From: DAOTVD01 sp034437075
GTDB lineage: Bacteria; Chloroflexota; Anaerolineae; Aggregatilineales; J027
Assembly: GCA_034437075.1 (NCBI GenBank)
Contig: DAOTVD010000329.1
Span: forward strand, 1 to 29,668
Direction: 5' to 3'
DNA length: 29,668 nucleotides
A program made the translations under genes and the position numbers. Positions 1 through 7,553 of the stretch are shown in pieces. The notes below the pieces were generated by a model. It was given only the letters and a program-made list of their open reading frames with translations, ran no database searches and was not told the origin of the DNA. The first letter of the stretch is position 1, and every line of letters begins with the position of its first letter.

Positions 1-76
1 TAGCGCCTCCCCCACCTAACAGCAGCACGAGTCCCCAAGCCAGGATACAGAATGGTAGTGCATGACGTCTCAACAT
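1..76 (-). CDS. N-terminus of a secreted or membrane protein (partial)
   Basis: An ATG at 76 opens a frame that runs off the left edge of the window and encodes 25 residues. It has two arginines and a histidine near the start, then a hydrophobic core (LAWGLVLLLGGG), which looks like a signal peptide or first membrane segment. It lies 33 nt downstream of the yajC stop, in the same frame, so co-transcription with yajC is likely. secD often follows yajC in bacteria, but too little is visible to claim it. No clear Shine-Dalgarno is seen, so the start is uncertain. Confidence 0.4.
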   Translation of the reverse strand, partial: MLRRHALPFCILAWGLVLLLGGGGA

Positions 77-109
77 GACGTGTAGTCTAATGGCAAACGG
101 ACGTGCTGG

Positions 110-430
110 CTAGCCTTCCTCGACTGTCTCCCCCAGGGCCAGGCGCGCGCTACGCGCGATGGCTTCGCGGTCGAAGGGCCGGATGGCGGCGGTAATGATG
201 CGCATTTCGACATCCTGGGCAATCGCGATGCGTGCGATACCGGTTTCGGCATCCAGGTCGGTAATCACACCGATAATCCCGCCGGAGGTAATCACCTCGT
301 CCCCCACATCCATTTGGGCCACAAAACGTTGGTGTTTTTGAAAATCGCGCTGTTTGGGAAAGATCACCAGCGAATAGTAGCCCGCCAGCACGATCATAAT
401 CAACGTGATGAAAAAAACGGTCTGTTCCAT
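110..430 (-). CDS. yajC: Preprotein translocase subunit YajC
   Basis: YajC is a small single-pass membrane protein that associates with SecDF and the SecYEG translocon in the cytoplasmic membrane. The 106-residue product has one hydrophobic segment near residues 5-24. The basic stretch that follows (FPKQRDFQKHQRF) matches the family pattern of a short basic run after the membrane segment. The core motif GDEVITSGGIIGVI at about 42-55 is the recognisable YajC signature. I chose the ATG at 430 because AGGAG lies 8 nt upstream; an in-frame TTG at 436 would sit too close to that site. The length is typical of the family. The rest of a sec operon is not visible, although another exported protein starts 33 nt downstream. 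Confidence 0.93.
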   Translation of the reverse strand: MEQTVFFITLIMIVLAGYYSLVIFPKQRDFQKHQRFVAQMDVGDEVITSGGIIGVITDLDAETGIARIAIAQDVEMRIITAAIRPFDREAIARSARLALGETVEEG

Positions 431-451
431 AACCAAAACTCCTCACATCCG

Positions 452-468
452 AATCTGTCGTACAGATT
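452..468. promoter_or_regulatory. Perfect inverted repeat overlapping the putative yajC -10 box
   Basis: AATCTGT and ACAGATT form a perfect 7-bp dyad around a CGT centre, 22-38 nt upstream of the yajC ATG. On the minus strand a TATAAT hexamer (positions 466-471) overlaps the promoter-proximal arm, so a bound protein would block RNA polymerase. No good -35 hexamer is present. The alternative reading is a small stem in the yajC 5' UTR. Confidence 0.45.
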
Positions 469-588
469 ATAGCGCCCTGCTGGGCACCTGCCCGGTTGGC
501 ATGGTTGGTCAGGGTAGCCGCCGAGCGCCCCCTATGGTAACATCTCAAGCCGACTCCCACATGATCCGACAGAGAGGTGCCTCACGCA

Positions 589-1311
589 ATGCGTGTTGTA
601 ACCAACGAAAATACTATCGACCGCAACAAACGCTGGGCGCAATTGCTCTTTTTTCTGAGCATGGGCGCGCTGATTGCGAGCTTTTTCTTTTCCAGTTCTA
701 TCCAGAGCGCCGACTTGGGCATCTTTTTTCAATGTGTGGTGATGCCTTTGTTACTCGTGATGGTCATCACATCGGTGCGCATGACCAACCTCTGGGTTCG
801 TGAACCCGCCCCCTGGAAAGCCTTACGCGAAGGGCTTAAGGGCATCGGGAATGACGCAGTGCTGTATCACTATCTGATGCCTGCCGACCATGTGCTGGTC
901 AACAGTGCGGGGATTTTTGCCATCACAACCCGCTTTCAAGATCGGCCCCAGAAAATTGTGGATGATAAATGGGAAAATCGCTCCGGTATCCTAACTTACA
1001 TGCGCCAGGAACAACTCGGCGACCCCACCCGCGAAGCCAAGCTGAAAGCCAAGCAAACCGAGGTCTTTCTGCAAGAACTCTTGCAGGATGACAGCATCGA
1101 AGTCCAGCCCCTGGTGGTCTTCACCCACCCGCGCGCGTCTGTGGAAATGGAAGGCGAGCAAACCATCCCGGTGCTTTATGCCTCGCCCGACCGCAAGAAA
1201 AGCTCCATCAAGAGCTATCTCAAAGACGTTGCCAAGAAGACCGATTACCCCACCCTTTCGGAGCAGCAAATCAAAGAACTGGACGACGCGCTGCTGTTCG
1301 AAGACGAGTAA
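589..1311 (+). CDS. Membrane-anchored NERD-domain protein
   Basis: This 240-residue protein has two membrane segments (about 17-35 and 43-63), followed by a cytosolic domain resembling NERD, the nuclease-related domain. The recognisable part is DHVLVNSAGIFAITTR at about 100-115, which aligns with the family pattern DHVvv.paGvfvIEtK. The aspartate is kept (D100), but the usual glutamate and lysine are threonine and arginine, so nuclease activity is doubtful. The tail is charged and ends in an acidic stretch. I chose ATG 589, 11 nt after AGAGAGG; a GTG at 577 is in frame and would add four residues. The next gene starts 5 nt after the stop, so the two are almost certainly co-transcribed. The biological role is unknown. 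Confidence 0.7.
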   Translation: MRVVTNENTIDRNKRWAQLLFFLSMGALIASFFFSSSIQSADLGIFFQCVVMPLLLVMVITSVRMTNLWVREPAPWKALREGLKGIGNDAVLYHYLMPADHVLVNSAGIFAITTRFQDRPQKIVDDKWENRSGILTYMRQEQLGDPTREAKLKAKQTEVFLQELLQDDSIEVQPLVVFTHPRASVEMEGEQTIPVLYASPDRKKSSIKSYLKDVAKKTDYPTLSEQQIKELDDALLFEDE

Positions 1312-1316
1312 AACTG

Positions 1317-3086
1317 ATGCAATCCAGGCGCCTCGTCCTGTGGGCGTTGGTGGGGCTCGTGCTCTGTGGGGCCGCCTTGCGGCTCTATGCGCTGGATGCC
1401 GTCCCCTTACGCGGGGATGAAGCCTTCAGCGCGCGCTTCTGGGCGGCCCCCCCAGCCCAAACTTGGGACGACCTGGCCGGATGGGAACCACACCCCTTCG
1501 GGACGTTCGTCTTGTTTCATGCTTGGCGCACCATCGCGGGCGAAAGTGAATTCGCGCTGCGGGCTTTGCCTGCCCTGGGCAACCTCATCGGCAGCGCAAC
1601 GCTGGCCGCGCTTGGGCATCGGCTGTTTGGCACTTGGCGCGCGGGGCTCATCGTCGCTGTGCTGTGGACGGTTAACCCCTTTCAGGTCTGGCATGCGCAA
1701 GACCTGCGCAATTATGCCTTGTGGTCAGCCGCTAGCCCACTGGCGATGTGGCTCTTTTTGCGCGCGCTGGAGCATAACCGCCCGCGCGATTGGCTCCTGT
1801 ATGGGTTTACGAGCCTCATTGCCCTTAATCTCTTTTTCCTGGAAGTCTTTTTCGTGATTGTACAAGGGCTCTACGTGGTCATATTTGCCCGCGCGCGTTG
1901 GCGTCCGGCTTTACTGACCTGGGCCGGAATGGCTCCCTTCTTGCTGCCATGGATCGTGCAAGGCGTGCGCTTGCTGGGCTCTGATTATGCGGGAACAGCA
2001 ATTCCGGTAAGTCTGACCGTTTTCATGCAGACCTTTGTACCAACCTTGCTGTTCGGCGCGCGCGAAGTCTCGCTGATAAGCGGCGCAGCCCTCTTGCTGA
2101 TTCTGTTCACGGGCTTGGCGCGGGGTGGTGATGCGCGCGTGCGCGGTCTATTGGCGCTCTGGTTGGCCGTGCCGGTCGCGCTGCTGATGTTCGCTGGAAC
2201 GCAAAGCAGCGTGTTTCGTCCGCGCTACATCATCCCGATCACACCCGCGTTGTTGTTGGCGTTGTGGTGGATCGCCGAACGCGCCGCGCGGCGCACCAGC
2301 CTTGTACCAACAGCGATTCTAGTTACGCTCGGGTTTACCAGCGGCTTGGGCTTATACGAATACTTCGTCACTGACCCGGCAAAATCCCCGGATTGGCGCT
2401 TGGCTGCGGAGTATCTGAACGAACGCACCGCGCCGGGTGACATCGTCGTCTTGACGAGTAGCGACCCCGCGTTTCGCTTTTATTACGACGGCCCTGCCGC
2501 AGACATCACCATAGACGAAGTGCAAAATGCACAGACACTGCTGCGCCAGTACAACGGCATTTTCATCCAAGGCGGAGACGAAACTTTCGCGTTAGCTCAA
2601 ACGCTGCAAGAAGCCGCCCAATTCATCCCGCCCGCAGTGCCCATCATGCGCCAATTTCGGGCTTATGAAACCAGCCCGGGCGAAATCAGCCTACCGCTAG
2701 ATGTGCAAGTCGGGGATGTCGCGCGTTTGCGCGGCTACACCATCCATGCCGCCGATGCTTTCGGCGCGACGATTTTTCTATACTGGGAACCACTGCGCCA
2801 AACGGAGGGTGAACGGGTCGGCTTTGTGCATCTATTAGCGCCCGAAGGACCGCAAGTCATCGCCCAGGATGACCACGCGCCGCTGAATGGTGCCGCCCCG
2901 ACCTTTGCTTGGGTGCCGGGCGGCTTGCTGCGCGATGTATATTTCATGCGGCCTCCGCCGGGGACGTATCGCGCGATCATGGGTATGTACGATGCTGAAA
3001 CGACCCAACGCCTGACTCTCTCTCAAAATGGCACCCCCTTGGGAGATGCCTTGTCGCTGGATACGATCCTCATTCCGGCACGATGA
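1317..3086 (+). CDS. GT39/ArnT-like membrane glycosyltransferase
   Basis: This is a 589-residue polytopic membrane protein of the GT-C fold, related to protein-O-mannosyl and aminoarabinose transferases that use polyprenyl-phosphate sugars at the outer face of the cytoplasmic membrane. The first membrane segment (residues 6-26) is followed by LRGDEAFS with the acidic pair D34-E35, the family's catalytic site in the first extracellular loop. It then has HPFGTFVLFHAW and the conserved arginine of EFALRALPALGN. About ten hydrophobic segments extend to near residue 345. The last 220 residues or so are soluble, with a beta-rich tail that probably faces outside. The gene is coupled to the NERD gene (5-nt gap). 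Its 3' end overlaps the convergent lipoprotein gene by 17 bp. The sugar and acceptor are unknown. Confidence 0.8.
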   Translation: MQSRRLVLWALVGLVLCGAALRLYALDAVPLRGDEAFSARFWAAPPAQTWDDLAGWEPHPFGTFVLFHAWRTIAGESEFALRALPALGNLIGSATLAALGHRLFGTWRAGLIVAVLWTVNPFQVWHAQDLRNYALWSAASPLAMWLFLRALEHNRPRDWLLYGFTSLIALNLFFLEVFFVIVQGLYVVIFARARWRPALLTWAGMAPFLLPWIVQGVRLLGSDYAGTAIPVSLTVFMQTFVPTLLFGAREVSLISGAALLLILFTGLARGGDARVRGLLALWLAVPVALLMFAGTQSSVFRPRYIIPITPALLLALWWIAERAARRTSLVPTAILVTLGFTSGLGLYEYFVTDPAKSPDWRLAAEYLNERTAPGDIVVLTSSDPAFRFYYDGPAADITIDEVQNAQTLLRQYNGIFIQGGDETFALAQTLQEAAQFIPPAVPIMRQFRAYETSPGEISLPLDVQVGDVARLRGYTIHAADAFGATIFLYWEPLRQTEGERVGFVHLLAPEGPQVIAQDDHAPLNGAAPTFAWVPGGLLRDVYFMRPPPGTYRAIMGMYDAETTQRLTLSQNGTPLGDALSLDTILIPAR

Positions 3087-4128
3087 CGCCCCACACCACC
3101 CCATTCCCAAAGCGATAGACATGCCCCGAAGCCGCCGAAAGATAGACCAATTCCTCCTGGCTGCCCAGTTCCCGTTGTAGCTGGCCCATATAACGCCGAG
3201 GCGGGCCGATTGGCAGGCCGAGCACCGCGCGCACTTCGTCACGCGACCAGACATAATGAATCGCGACAGCCGTCAAGAAGGGCGAATCCGCGTTTTCTAA
3301 AGAACTTACCCCCGGCATATACTCATCCGGCAGGGCGACGGCTTCCTGACCACGCACCAGCAGATAATGCGTATCCAACGCGGGGACGTGCACCAACGCG
3401 CCATGCTCAAAATGTTGTTCTTCAAAGACAGTTTGCAGAACCGGCGTCGGGCAACCCCCCGGCGCAGGGTCAAAGAACCAGCTTTCGCTACAGCGCACGC
3501 GCGCGCGCGTCCGCGCTTGTACTTCGCCGAGGCCATCCCGCACAAGCAACACCAGTTCAACCCGGTCACGTCCATCAGCCGGGGCGATGATATCTAGTTC
3601 TCCTACGGCGGGTAATCCGCTAGCAATGCCCACGTATTGGCCATTCACCACCCGCCCAAGGTGGACTTCGCGTAGCGCGCCCTGCGTCGTCCACTGCACG
3701 CGGATCGTCTCGCCTGGCGATACCAGCGCAGGTTCTGCCGTCAACCCCGTGATACTCAGCGGCAGGACGGTCTGCGGGCCACCTGTGCCATATTGGCGTG
3801 CCGGAACATACAACCGTTGGCCCGTAACGACCTCATCGGTCAGGCAGTTGGCCGTGCGCAGCGCTTCGGTCGTGACCCCATAGCGGGCTGCAATCGCCAT
3901 CAGGGTATCATCTAAACCAACCGTGAGCGCCTGCCAACCTGCCGGATAAACACACCGACTCAGGTTAACCAAGCGCGCTTGGAAGCGTGCAGCTTGCGGG
4001 GGCGACACGGCAGCCTCAGCCACCTGCGAAGGCCGTAACATAGGGGTTGGGGGGGCATCCATGGCCAGGCCGCAGCCACTCAAAAGCAATATACTCGCGA
4101 GACTGGCAAAAAAGGCGATATTCTTCAT
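3070..4128 (-). CDS. LysM-domain lipoprotein
   Basis: The 352-residue product starts with a lipoprotein signal peptide whose lipobox LLSGC places the lipidated cysteine at residue 19. A proline-rich spacer follows, then a LysM-like module at about 60-110 (core TLMAIAARYGVTTEALRTANCL, ending GQRLYVPAR), which binds peptidoglycan-type glycans. A beta-sandwich-like region comes next (VSPGETIRVQWTTQGALREVHL). The C-terminal half is not recognised. I chose the ATG at 4128 because GGAGGG lies 8 nt upstream; the longer in-frame start at 4155 has no such site. The 3' end overlaps the convergent glycosyltransferase gene by 17 bp. Likely a cell-surface protein; ligand and partner are unknown. Confidence 0.8.
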   Translation of the reverse strand: MKNIAFFASLASILLLSGCGLAMDAPPTPMLRPSQVAEAAVSPPQAARFQARLVNLSRCVYPAGWQALTVGLDDTLMAIAARYGVTTEALRTANCLTDEVVTGQRLYVPARQYGTGGPQTVLPLSITGLTAEPALVSPGETIRVQWTTQGALREVHLGRVVNGQYVGIASGLPAVGELDIIAPADGRDRVELVLLVRDGLGEVQARTRARVRCSESWFFDPAPGGCPTPVLQTVFEEQHFEHGALVHVPALDTHYLLVRGQEAVALPDEYMPGVSSLENADSPFLTAVAIHYVWSRDEVRAVLGLPIGPPRRYMGQLQRELGSQEELVYLSAASGHVYRFGNGVVWGVIVPE

Positions 4129-4264
4129 GCAATAAACCCTCCGACACAGGATCATCGTCTTTATACTTTTGATGATACGCTGCGGGAGGGTTCAAAGCTT
4201 GACGGACAAGGGGCGTCAGATTAACACAATACTAACCAAAACCTGACAAATGGCTGACAACATA

Positions 4265-5059
4265 TTAGCCCGTGCTGGATTTTTTCTTAGGTGGCATGGG
4301 GATAAAAGCCGACGTGCGTTCGATGTAGTCGCTGTATTTGTCTTTCTTCTTCAAGTTTTTCTCCAGCAAGGCCACACCCGAAACGCGCACGAGTAAAAAA
4401 GTCATGATGATCGGCGAGAACACCGTCCACCAACCGCCCGCCGCTAGCGCGATCAGCCAGAAGCCCCACCACTGCGCCGAATCACCAAAATAGTTCGGGT
4501 GGCGGGTATAGCGCCAAACGCCCGTATCGAGCACCTTACCTTTGTTTTCTGGATTCGCCTTGAAGCGCGCCATTTGCCAATCGCCAACGGCCTCAAAAAA
4601 GAAACCGATGATCCACAACACCACGCCCAGCACATCGAAAATTGTGAAGGCTTCTGGGCTAGTGCCCCACATCGCCGCCAATAGAGAGATTGAAACGACC
4701 CAGGCGATTAGCCCTTGCAAAATGAACACCTGAAACAAGCTACGCAACCACCAGATGCCCTCGTTATTCGCTCGCATTTCCTGGTAGCGATAATCTTCGC
4801 CCTTGCCCAAGTTGCGCCACGCCAAATAGGCCGATAGTCGCACGCCCCAGATGGTGACCAGGGCTAAGATCAGCCATTGGCGGGTCTGCCAGCCTTGTTC
4901 GGCCAGCAGAAAATACGTAAAAGCCGCCACCACAAAGAGCATCCCCCACATGGGGTCTACAATGCTCGAATCTTTTAGTACCAGGCTGATGACCCATAAG
5001 ACCACCATCACCACCATTAGGGCGACTAGGCCACCCAGGTAAACTTCCAAAAATGTCAT
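4265..5059 (-). CDS. DUF1295 / steroid 5-alpha-reductase-like membrane protein
   Basis: A 264-residue protein with about seven hydrophobic segments and the family hallmark TGVWRYTRHPNYFGDS at about 179-194, followed by a WWGFW aromatic patch. This motif is shared by DUF1295 proteins, isoprenylcysteine methyltransferases and steroid 5-alpha-reductases, where it forms the cofactor site. The early motif SSIVDPMWG also matches DUF1295. The substrate is unknown; a lipid or isoprenoid reductase role is inferred from the fold only. The tail is lysine-rich. The ATG at 5059 has GGAG 9 nt upstream. It is transcribed divergently from dprA and is probably monocistronic. Confidence 0.85.
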   Translation of the reverse strand: MTFLEVYLGGLVALMVVMVVLWVISLVLKDSSIVDPMWGMLFVVAAFTYFLLAEQGWQTRQWLILALVTIWGVRLSAYLAWRNLGKGEDYRYQEMRANNEGIWWLRSLFQVFILQGLIAWVVSISLLAAMWGTSPEAFTIFDVLGVVLWIIGFFFEAVGDWQMARFKANPENKGKVLDTGVWRYTRHPNYFGDSAQWWGFWLIALAAGGWWTVFSPIIMTFLLVRVSGVALLEKNLKKKDKYSDYIERTSAFIPMPPKKKSSTG

Positions 5060-5180
5060 CGCATTGGCTCCATTTTGTGTGATTCTTCGTAGCTAGATTA
5101 TCCGAGGAAAGCCGCTTTGCGCCCATAAGCAACACATAAGTGCCTTGCATGCAGCCCTCACCTTGTGTAAAGTCGAGGCC

Positions 5181-6155
5181 ATGACCGAATCCACCTCGCC
5201 TATTCCTAGCCTACTGGGTTGGGTAGCTTTGGCTCTGGTGCCCCGCATCGGAGGCCGCACGCTAGAAGCGCTGATGAGCGCTTTCGGGTCGCCGCGCGCC
5301 ATTTTCGAAGCCTCGCGCGCCGACTTGCTGCAAGTGCCCCGCATCGGCCCCAAAACTATCGACGCCATCCACGCCATCGACCTGGATACTGTCCAGACGC
5401 AAATCGACACCTGGCACGCTGCCGGAATCCGCCTGCTGACCTGGCAAGATGTCCACTACCCAGCACCCTATCTCTATTTGCCCGATCGCCCGCCCCTGCT
5501 CTTTGCGCGGGGGGATGTCGCCCAAGAATGGGCGCGGGTAGTCGCCATTGTCGGCACGCGCACGCCCGACCCCGTTGTGCTGACGATGAGCGAGCGCCTG
5601 GGCTATGAGCTAGCGCGGCGTGGCTGGTTAGTCGTCAGTGGCTTGGCGCGGGGGGTGGATGCCGCCGCCCATCAAGGTGCCATCCGAGGCGGGCGCAGTA
5701 TCGCCATTACGGGCTGTGGTGTCGATGAAATTTACCCGGTTAGCAATCGTGGGCTAGCTGCCGACCTGTTGCAACATGGCGCGCTATATGCCGAAGTGCC
5801 GCCCGGCACGATTCCCAGCCCCGGCAGCTTGATGGCTCGTAATCGCCTAATCGCAGGCTTGGCGAAGGTTGTTATCGTGATGCAAGCCGATGAACAAGGT
5901 GGCAGCCTAGAAACCGCGCGCCGTGCCCGCCAACAACAACGCCATATCCTGACCTTAGATGCACCAGACTACGCAGGCAATCAGATGCTTTTGCAACGCG
6001 GTGCCTATCCCCTGGCCACGCAAATCCACGATTGGGACAGCTTAGCCCAACAACTAGATGCCCTGCCCGAACCACCGCGCCAACTCAGTTTTTTTGATCT
6101 GATGCAACAAAGCCAACGTCAGGCCCGCCAAACGTCCTTTCTAGACGAGAGATAA
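5181..6155 (+). CDS. dprA: DNA-processing protein DprA
   Basis: DprA (Smf) binds incoming single-stranded DNA and loads RecA during natural transformation. The 324-residue protein has an N-terminal helix-hairpin-helix-like region (LQVPRIGPKTIDAI, about 50-63). The Rossmann-like DprA core follows: VAIVGTRTPD, VVSGLARGVDAAAHQGAI, the degenerate GCGVDEIYPVSNRGL, and MARNRLIAGLAKVVIVMQA with the conserved R-N-R and G-L residues. The ATG at 5181 fits the family N-terminus; an upstream in-frame TTG at 5145 would only add an unconserved stretch. No winged-helix tail is evident; the C-terminus is a short glutamine/arginine-rich tail. The stop is one base from the stop of the convergent histidine kinase gene, so transcripts must overlap or terminate within coding sequence. 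Confidence 0.93.
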   Translation: MTESTSPIPSLLGWVALALVPRIGGRTLEALMSAFGSPRAIFEASRADLLQVPRIGPKTIDAIHAIDLDTVQTQIDTWHAAGIRLLTWQDVHYPAPYLYLPDRPPLLFARGDVAQEWARVVAIVGTRTPDPVVLTMSERLGYELARRGWLVVSGLARGVDAAAHQGAIRGGRSIAITGCGVDEIYPVSNRGLAADLLQHGALYAEVPPGTIPSPGSLMARNRLIAGLAKVVIVMQADEQGGSLETARRARQQQRHILTLDAPDYAGNQMLLQRGAYPLATQIHDWDSLAQQLDALPEPPRQLSFFDLMQQSQRQARQTSFLDER

Positions 6156-6156
6156 A

Positions 6157-7371
6157 TCAGTTAGGCCCGCCTTGGGGTAAGAGCACATGCAAACTCGTGC
6201 CCGGCGGATTTTTAACATCAAAGCCGGGGCTTTCGGCCCAGATATGGCCCTTATGCGCGCGCACAATGCCATTGGCAATGGCCAAGCCCAGGCCCGGCCC
6301 ACCCCCCATAAAGGCCGTCTTGCTGGATGAATGCAAGCTCACATCCCCACCCTGGTAAAACTTCTCGAAGATGTTTTGCATATGCTCGCCGCTAATCCCG
6401 ACGCCCGTATCTTTGATCATAATGTGCAACCCGTGCCCCACGCGCGAGTCGTGCGTTTCGCGGGTGTGGATTTCAATGGTGCCACCATCGGGCGTATATT
6501 TGATGGCGTTGGAGATTAATTGATAGAACAATTTGTTCATCAAGGTCGGGTCAGCATAAATGAACGGCAGGCTTTCGGAGGTTTCGTGCGTTTGCACGAT
6601 ATGCAGCCCCCGCTGGGCAATTGCCTTTTTGAACGCACTCAGGGCCTCGCCCGCTACCAGCTTGGGCAAAACGGGCACAGGCGAAATCTTGAGCGTCTCG
6701 CTATCAATCTTGGTGACATCCAACATCGCGTTGACGACCTCCAACATGCGCTGGACGCCCTCTTGCATGCCTTCTACCACCTCGCGCTGGGTGGGGTCTT
6801 GTACCGAAAGATCGAGGACTTTGCTATAGCCTTGCACGACCGTGAGTGGCGTGCGCAGTTCGTGCGCGGCTACCTCGATGAAGTCCAACTTGGCGCGGTC
6901 AAGCTTTTGTAGCGCTTCGTAGGTCTTGTTCAGTTCATCTAACTGCATATTGTCGTTAGCGCGCATGCGCTCGATGGTCGTGCGCACCATCGCCAGGGCC
7001 ATGCTGGGGCTAGAACTGATGATTTTCATGAAATCATCGCGATTCATTTCCAAAACGGCAGTCTGGCGGGTGGTGGTGACCGTGGCCGCGCGGGGCGCTT
7101 CGTTGATGATGGCCATTTCGCCAAAGAAACCGCCCGCCTCTGTGAAGCGCAAAAAGCGATCCTCTTTGGCGAAATCCAGCCATTTGGTGATGGAAACTTG
7201 TCCTTCTACGATTAAATAGAAAGTGTCCTCGGTGGCACCTTCGCGGCACAACACGGTTCCGGCTGGGTAGATGCGCTCGCGCACATGCGAGAGCAATTCC
7301 TCCGCCCGTTCTTCGGAAAGGCCCGGAAAAACTTTTTGCAAAAGATGAAGCTGTTTTTCGCTATCTGTCAT
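6157..7371 (-). CDS. Cyclic-nucleotide-binding-domain sensor histidine kinase
   Basis: The 404-residue soluble protein joins a CRP-like cyclic-nucleotide-binding domain (about 15-135; cassette FFGEMAIINEAPRAATV with E85 and R94) to a histidine kinase core. The phospho-accepting histidine is H170 in AAHELRTPLTVVQGY. The ATPase domain shows the N box (LISNAIKYTPDGG), G1 (KDTGVGI), F box (FEKFYQGG) and G2 (GGGPGLGLAI). No membrane segment is present, so it senses a cytosolic signal, plausibly cAMP or a similar ligand. I chose ATG 7371 because domain homology starts just after it; an extended frame reaches 7518 but its added residues look like non-coding sequence. No response regulator gene is nearby. 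It diverges from the first PucR gene. Confidence 0.9.
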   Translation of the reverse strand: MTDSEKQLHLLQKVFPGLSEERAEELLSHVRERIYPAGTVLCREGATEDTFYLIVEGQVSITKWLDFAKEDRFLRFTEAGGFFGEMAIINEAPRAATVTTTRQTAVLEMNRDDFMKIISSSPSMALAMVRTTIERMRANDNMQLDELNKTYEALQKLDRAKLDFIEVAAHELRTPLTVVQGYSKVLDLSVQDPTQREVVEGMQEGVQRMLEVVNAMLDVTKIDSETLKISPVPVLPKLVAGEALSAFKKAIAQRGLHIVQTHETSESLPFIYADPTLMNKLFYQLISNAIKYTPDGGTIEIHTRETHDSRVGHGLHIMIKDTGVGISGEHMQNIFEKFYQGGDVSLHSSSKTAFMGGGPGLGLAIANGIVRAHKGHIWAESPGFDVKNPPGTSLHVLLPQGGPN

Positions 7372-7496
7372 AGTCTCAACATCCTGTACCCTCATCGATT
7401 GTATAGCCGGGTCACGTGTCTGACAAGCAACACTCTCACAAACCGAACAAACGTCTCTTGTTCGTATTGCTCGGGCGGGTGAAATATGAGATACTC

Positions 7497-7543
7497 GTGC
7501 ATATTGCACAAAACACACGAATAGATTTTAGAAAATTGTACAA
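7497..7543. promoter_or_regulatory. Candidate operator region between the kinase and first PucR gene
   Basis: Two dyads lie just upstream of the PucR start: GTGCAtatTGCAC (7497-7509) and TTGTACAA (7536-7543). The TTGCAC element recurs in the perfect inverted repeat upstream of gltB, and AAATTGTACAA (7533-7543) matches AAATTGTATAA (9251-9261) at 10 of 11 positions. This suggests one PucR-type factor acts on both promoters, including its own. It is inference from shared short motifs. Confidence 0.4.
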
Positions 7544-7553
7544 GGCCACCACC

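Noticed and set aside
150..560. 136-codon minus-strand frame over yajC
   Set aside because: Out of frame with yajC, no domain or ribosome site; yajC is well supported there.
7372..7518. Extended N-terminus for the histidine kinase
   Set aside because: The added residues are Cys/Arg-rich and unlike the family, and they would overlap the divergent promoter region.
7416..7553. Extended N-terminus for the first PucR protein
   Set aside because: The added residues have no family similarity and cover the likely promoter; the conserved domain begins at 7554.
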